Of a stretch of DNA of 8,105 nucleotides, positions 6,572 through 8,105 are shown piece after piece. The notes under the pieces are model-generated. The model did not search any database and had not been told where the DNA came from. It saw only the letters and a program-made list of their open reading frames with translations. Source of the stretch: Rhodospirillaceae bacterium. Lineage in GTDB: Bacteria; Pseudomonadota; Alphaproteobacteria; UBA8366; GCA-2717185. The translations under genes were made by a program, and so were the position numbers. The stretch covers positions 1 through 8,105 of the forward strand of contig JAPPPC010000746.1 of assembly GCA_028817685.1 (NCBI GenBank), read 5' to 3'. Position 1 is the stretch's first letter; each line of letters starts with the position of its first letter.

Positions 6572-7198
6572 TTAATTCTCGGCGCGCGGCTGCGCGCCCG
6601 CGTTCTTCACCAATTCCTCGATCGCCTCGTAGGGCTGCGCGCCCACGACGCCATAGCCGCCGGCAGCGAATGTCGGCACCCCGGTGACGCCACTTTGATG
6701 CGACCGCACCCAGTCCTGATCGACCGCGTCCTTGAACGTCCGCTGCTCCAGAACTTCGCGGGCAGCCTCTTCCGGCAGGCCGACCGCGCGCACCACATCC
6801 ATCAGCACGTCGATATCGCCGATATTGCGGGCGTCGACGAAATAGGCGCGGTACAGCGCGTCATGGATGGCGTAACCGCCCTCCTGCGTGTCGGCCCACT
6901 TGCCTAGCTCCTGAGCGAGCCGGCTGTTGTAGGTGTGCGTCCGCTTGCCGTAGGGCAGGCCTTCCGCCTCCATCAGCCCCTTCATGCGGGCATACATCGC
7001 ATCGACGTCGACACCGCGCCCGGCGAAAAGGTCTTCCAGCGAGCGACCTTCCATCGGCGTGTCGGGATGCAAAGGGAAGTGCACAAGCTGCACGTCGATG
7101 TCATAACTTTCCTGGAGTTTATCAATACGCACGGTACTGAGATAACACCACGGTCATACGTAGTCGGTGAAGACCTGGAACGTGACGGTTTCGGCCAT
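6572..7198 (-). CDS. DsbA/FrnE-family oxidoreductase, probable selenoprotein with UPWC active site
   Basis: Read from ATG 7198 to TAA 6574 the frame gives 208 residues and contains one internal stop, TGA at 7156-7154 (codon 15). The N-terminus reads M-A-E-T-V-T-F-Q-V-F-T-D-Y-V, then TGA, then P-W-C-Y-L-S. In FrnE/DsbA-like thioredoxin-fold proteins this is exactly V-C-P-W-C-Y-L, so the TGA takes the place of the N-terminal redox cysteine and probably encodes selenocysteine (U15, with C18 as resolving cysteine). The rest is intact: helical insertion, then G-V-T-G-V-P-T-F with the cis-proline at P175. The ATG has GAAGGA 6 bases upstream. A SECIS-like hairpin follows the TGA. The protein lacks a signal peptide, so a cytoplasmic thiol/selenol redox or isomerase role is inferred. 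It is the first gene of the operon. A nonsense mutation or sequencing error is the alternative. Confidence 0.82.
7113..7150 (-). promoter_or_regulatory. SECIS-like hairpin downstream of the in-frame TGA
   Basis: In the mRNA sense this folds as TGG (7150-7148) with CCA (7115-7113); a T/T mismatch; G7146 with C7117; an unpaired A7118; TTATC (7145-7141) with GATAA (7123-7119); a two-base 5' bulge T7140-C7139; AGTAC (7138-7134) with GTATT (7128-7124, one G-U pair); and a five-base loop CGTGC (7133-7129). The loop starts 20 bases after the TGA, has a G as its second base followed by U, and there is a bulged U on the 5' side. These match the known features of bacterial SelB-binding SECIS elements such as that of E. 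coli fdhF. The fold was drawn by hand; no energy was computed. Confidence 0.65.
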
Positions 7199-7204
7199 GA
7201 ATGA

Positions 7205-7210
7205 TCCTTC
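7205..7210 (-). promoter_or_regulatory. Shine-Dalgarno site fixing the ATG 7198 start
   Basis: In the minus-strand sense GAAGGA ends 6 bases before ATG 7198. This ideal spacing shows that translation starts upstream of the in-frame TGA, not at the GTG at 7132 beyond it. Confidence 0.7.
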
Positions 7211-7231
7211 CGAAAAATTGCTGGGTATGAT

Positions 7232-7252
7232 GCCTGTCGGCCAGCGGCAGGC
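7232..7252. repeat. Hairpin in the leader of the minus-strand operon
   Basis: GCCTGTCG (7232-7239) pairs with CGGCAGGC (7245-7252) through eight base pairs, one of them G-T, around a five-base loop. It lies about 34 bases upstream of ATG 7198, so it would be in the 5' leader if transcription begins upstream. No T-run follows directly on either strand. Confidence 0.4.
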
Positions 7253-7270
7253 GTCTGTCTGGAGCCGATG

Positions 7271-7303
7271 CTATGACGTTGGACCGGACAATTCTATGAC
7301 GTT
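7271..7303. repeat. 10-base perfect direct repeat
   Basis: CTATGACGTT occurs at 7271-7280 and again at 7294-7303, 23 bases apart start to start, close to two helical turns. The second copy overlaps the weak minus-strand -10 candidate at 7291-7296. Such spacing could fit a regulator binding site, but this is inference only. Confidence 0.35.
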
Positions 7304-7308
7304 CTTAT

Positions 7309-7349
7309 CGGTTGGGACATGCCCGCCTCGCCTAAAAGGCGAACAACCG
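7309..7349. repeat. Nested inverted repeat in the divergent promoter region
   Basis: An outer pair, CGGTTG (7309-7314) and CAACCG (7344-7349), encloses a perfect inner pair, TCGCCT (7328-7333) and AGGCGA (7337-7342), with an AAA loop. There is no adjoining T-run, so an operator or structured leader is more plausible than a terminator. Confidence 0.35.
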
Positions 7350-7550
7350 GACCCTTTTCACAATGATATTACCGAAGATGATCGCGCCCCCGCACGCACC
7401 TGGTTGTTCCCGCGACCAATCTCGCCACATATGGCGGTGGCTCCGTCAGAGACGTACAGCCAATAAAACACAAATCTCACCTGGGGCAGTCACCGATGTA
7501 TGAAGATATGGTCGCGCGTTGTCAGTTGCACTAAACATATGGCGTGCCTT

Positions 7551-7562
7551 GGAGGTGGAGGG
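7551..7562 (+). promoter_or_regulatory. Double Shine-Dalgarno run before GTG 7567
   Basis: GGAGG (7551-7555) and GGAGGG (7557-7562) lie 11 and 4 bases upstream of GTG 7567. They support that GTG as the start; no in-frame ATG is available at a better place. Confidence 0.5.
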
Positions 7563-7566
7563 CATC

Positions 7567-8105
7567 GTGCGAATACCAACAAAACGCGTTTTTTTAGGCA
7601 CTGCAGCGCTCGTGTTGTTCGCGTGCGGGCAATCGATCGCAGCGGATTTATTGGTCAATGTCCGCGATTCCGACGGTGCTCCGGTTGAAAACGCGGTGGT
7701 CACCATCACCCTTTCCGGCAACCAACCGGCTCAAAAAATCGACCGGGATACGCTGCATCAGGTCAATCAAAAGGACACCGCCTACCACCCCTTCGTCAGC
7801 ATTGTCCCGCAAGGCGCCCCCGTCGCATTCATTAACAGCGACAGCTGGGGACATCATGTCTATTCGTTTTCGAAACCGAAGCGCTTCGATATCACCGTCC
7901 CGTCCAATACGACGAGCGATCCGATCGTTTTCGATAAACCGGGTGTCGTCACAATCGGATGTAATATCCACGACCGGATGCTCGCCTACATTTACGTGAA
8001 CGGCGACGGTATTCCGGTAAAGTCTGATAAAACGGGGGCCGCGCGGTTCCTCGATCTCGAACCCGGTGCTTATGTCGCCACGGTTTGGCATCCGGCGCTG
8101 AAGTC
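7567..8105 (+). CDS. Exported cupredoxin-like 'methylamine utilization' family protein (3' end outside window)
   Basis: The frame is open from GTG 7567 to the window edge (179 full codons), so the protein is truncated only by the window. It starts with basic residues R2, K6, R7, a hydrophobic stretch (about 8-20) and a cleavage site near S-I-A-A (24-27), so it is predicted to be secreted to the periplasm. The core resembles the protein family annotated as 'methylamine utilization protein': a beta start L-L-V-N-V-R-D, then F-I-N-S-D-S-W-G-H-H-V-Y-S-F-S (88-102) and G-C-N-I-H-D-R-M-L-A-Y (131-141). H96/H97, C132, H135 and M138 fit a type-1 copper site (His...Cys-x2-His-x2-Met). A carboxypeptidase-regulatory-like beta domain begins near V151. 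The family name does not prove a role in methylamine metabolism; a periplasmic copper electron carrier or copper-binding role is the cautious reading. Confidence 0.82.
   Translation, partial: MRIPTKRVFLGTAALVLFACGQSIAADLLVNVRDSDGAPVENAVVTITLSGNQPAQKIDRDTLHQVNQKDTAYHPFVSIVPQGAPVAFINSDSWGHHVYSFSKPKRFDITVPSNTTSDPIVFDKPGVVTIGCNIHDRMLAYIYVNGDGIPVKSDKTGAARFLDLEPGAYVATVWHPALK

Larger units (their letters stand above)
7211..7550. other. Divergent intergenic region with repeats, no convincing gene
   Basis: About 340 bases separate the minus-strand operon from the divergent cupredoxin-like gene. Open frames exist here (for example 7197-7466 on the plus strand and 7446-7721 on the minus strand), but they lack ribosome sites and resemble no family I recognise. 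What can be seen is a direct repeat, a nested inverted repeat and a leader hairpin, listed separately. A possible minus-strand -10 element, TAGAAT (7296-7291), lies about 90 bases upstream of ATG 7198, but no good -35 accompanies it. I found no convincing promoter for the plus-strand gene by eye. Confidence 0.5.

Noticed and set aside
5598..6575. Long plus-strand open frame (325 codons) opposite the esterase
   Set aside because: The minus strand carries an esterase with a complete catalytic triad; the antisense frame is Arg-rich low-information sequence.
7154..7156. TGA as an ordinary nonsense mutation making a pseudogene
   Set aside because: Not excluded, but less likely: the stop falls exactly on the redox cysteine, the rest of the frame is intact, the ribosome site is good and a SECIS-like hairpin follows.
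7197..7466. Small plus-strand open frame overlapping the start of the FrnE-like gene
   Set aside because: It has no ribosome site, overlaps the 5' end of a better gene on the other strand and shows no recognisable sequence.
7615..7629. Lipobox (L-F-A-C) in the cupredoxin-like signal peptide
   Set aside because: Phenylalanine at the -2 position is unusual for a lipobox, and a normal signal peptidase I site (around S-I-A-A) follows within a few residues. A lipoprotein is possible but less likely.

Overview
The window looks like a piece of a GC-rich proteobacterial chromosome, most likely alphaproteobacterial. This is a judgement from protein style, good Shine-Dalgarno sequences and heavy use of G/C-ending codons; no composition or taxonomy was computed. 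It holds seven protein-coding genes and no recognisable RNA genes, insertion sequences or CRISPR arrays.

Left part (1-1997, + strand): the 3' bulk of a diacylglycerol-kinase-type lipid kinase, then a GT4-family glycosyltransferase, probably acting together on membrane lipids. Middle (2068-3378, + strand): the large subunit of a Rieske mononuclear iron oxygenase with both metal sites intact. It converges on a four-gene minus-strand operon (7198 down to 3394) read in this order: a DsbA/FrnE-family oxidoreductase, an HSL-type alpha/beta esterase, an iron-alcohol-dehydrogenase-fold protein that starts inside the esterase stop (ATGA), and an LLM-class flavin oxidoreductase. The Rieske oxygenase, esterase, dehydrogenase and flavin enzyme together suggest catabolism of a cyclic or ester compound, but the substrate cannot be read from the sequence. 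Right edge (7567-8105, + strand): the first 179 codons of an exported cupredoxin-like 'methylamine utilization' family protein, divergent from the operon across a roughly 370-base intergenic region with repeats and hairpins.

The main discovery is at the start of the minus-strand operon. The DsbA/FrnE gene has a well-placed ATG at 7198 with a strong ribosome site, but codon 15 is TGA, exactly where the first cysteine of the CPWC redox motif belongs. Immediately downstream the mRNA can fold into a bulged hairpin with the geometry of a bacterial SECIS element. The best reading is a selenoprotein with a U-P-W-C active site. Conventional gene calling would start it at GTG 7132 and so lose the active site. 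A second point of interest is that the neighbouring iron-ADH-family protein appears to lack all four canonical metal ligands.
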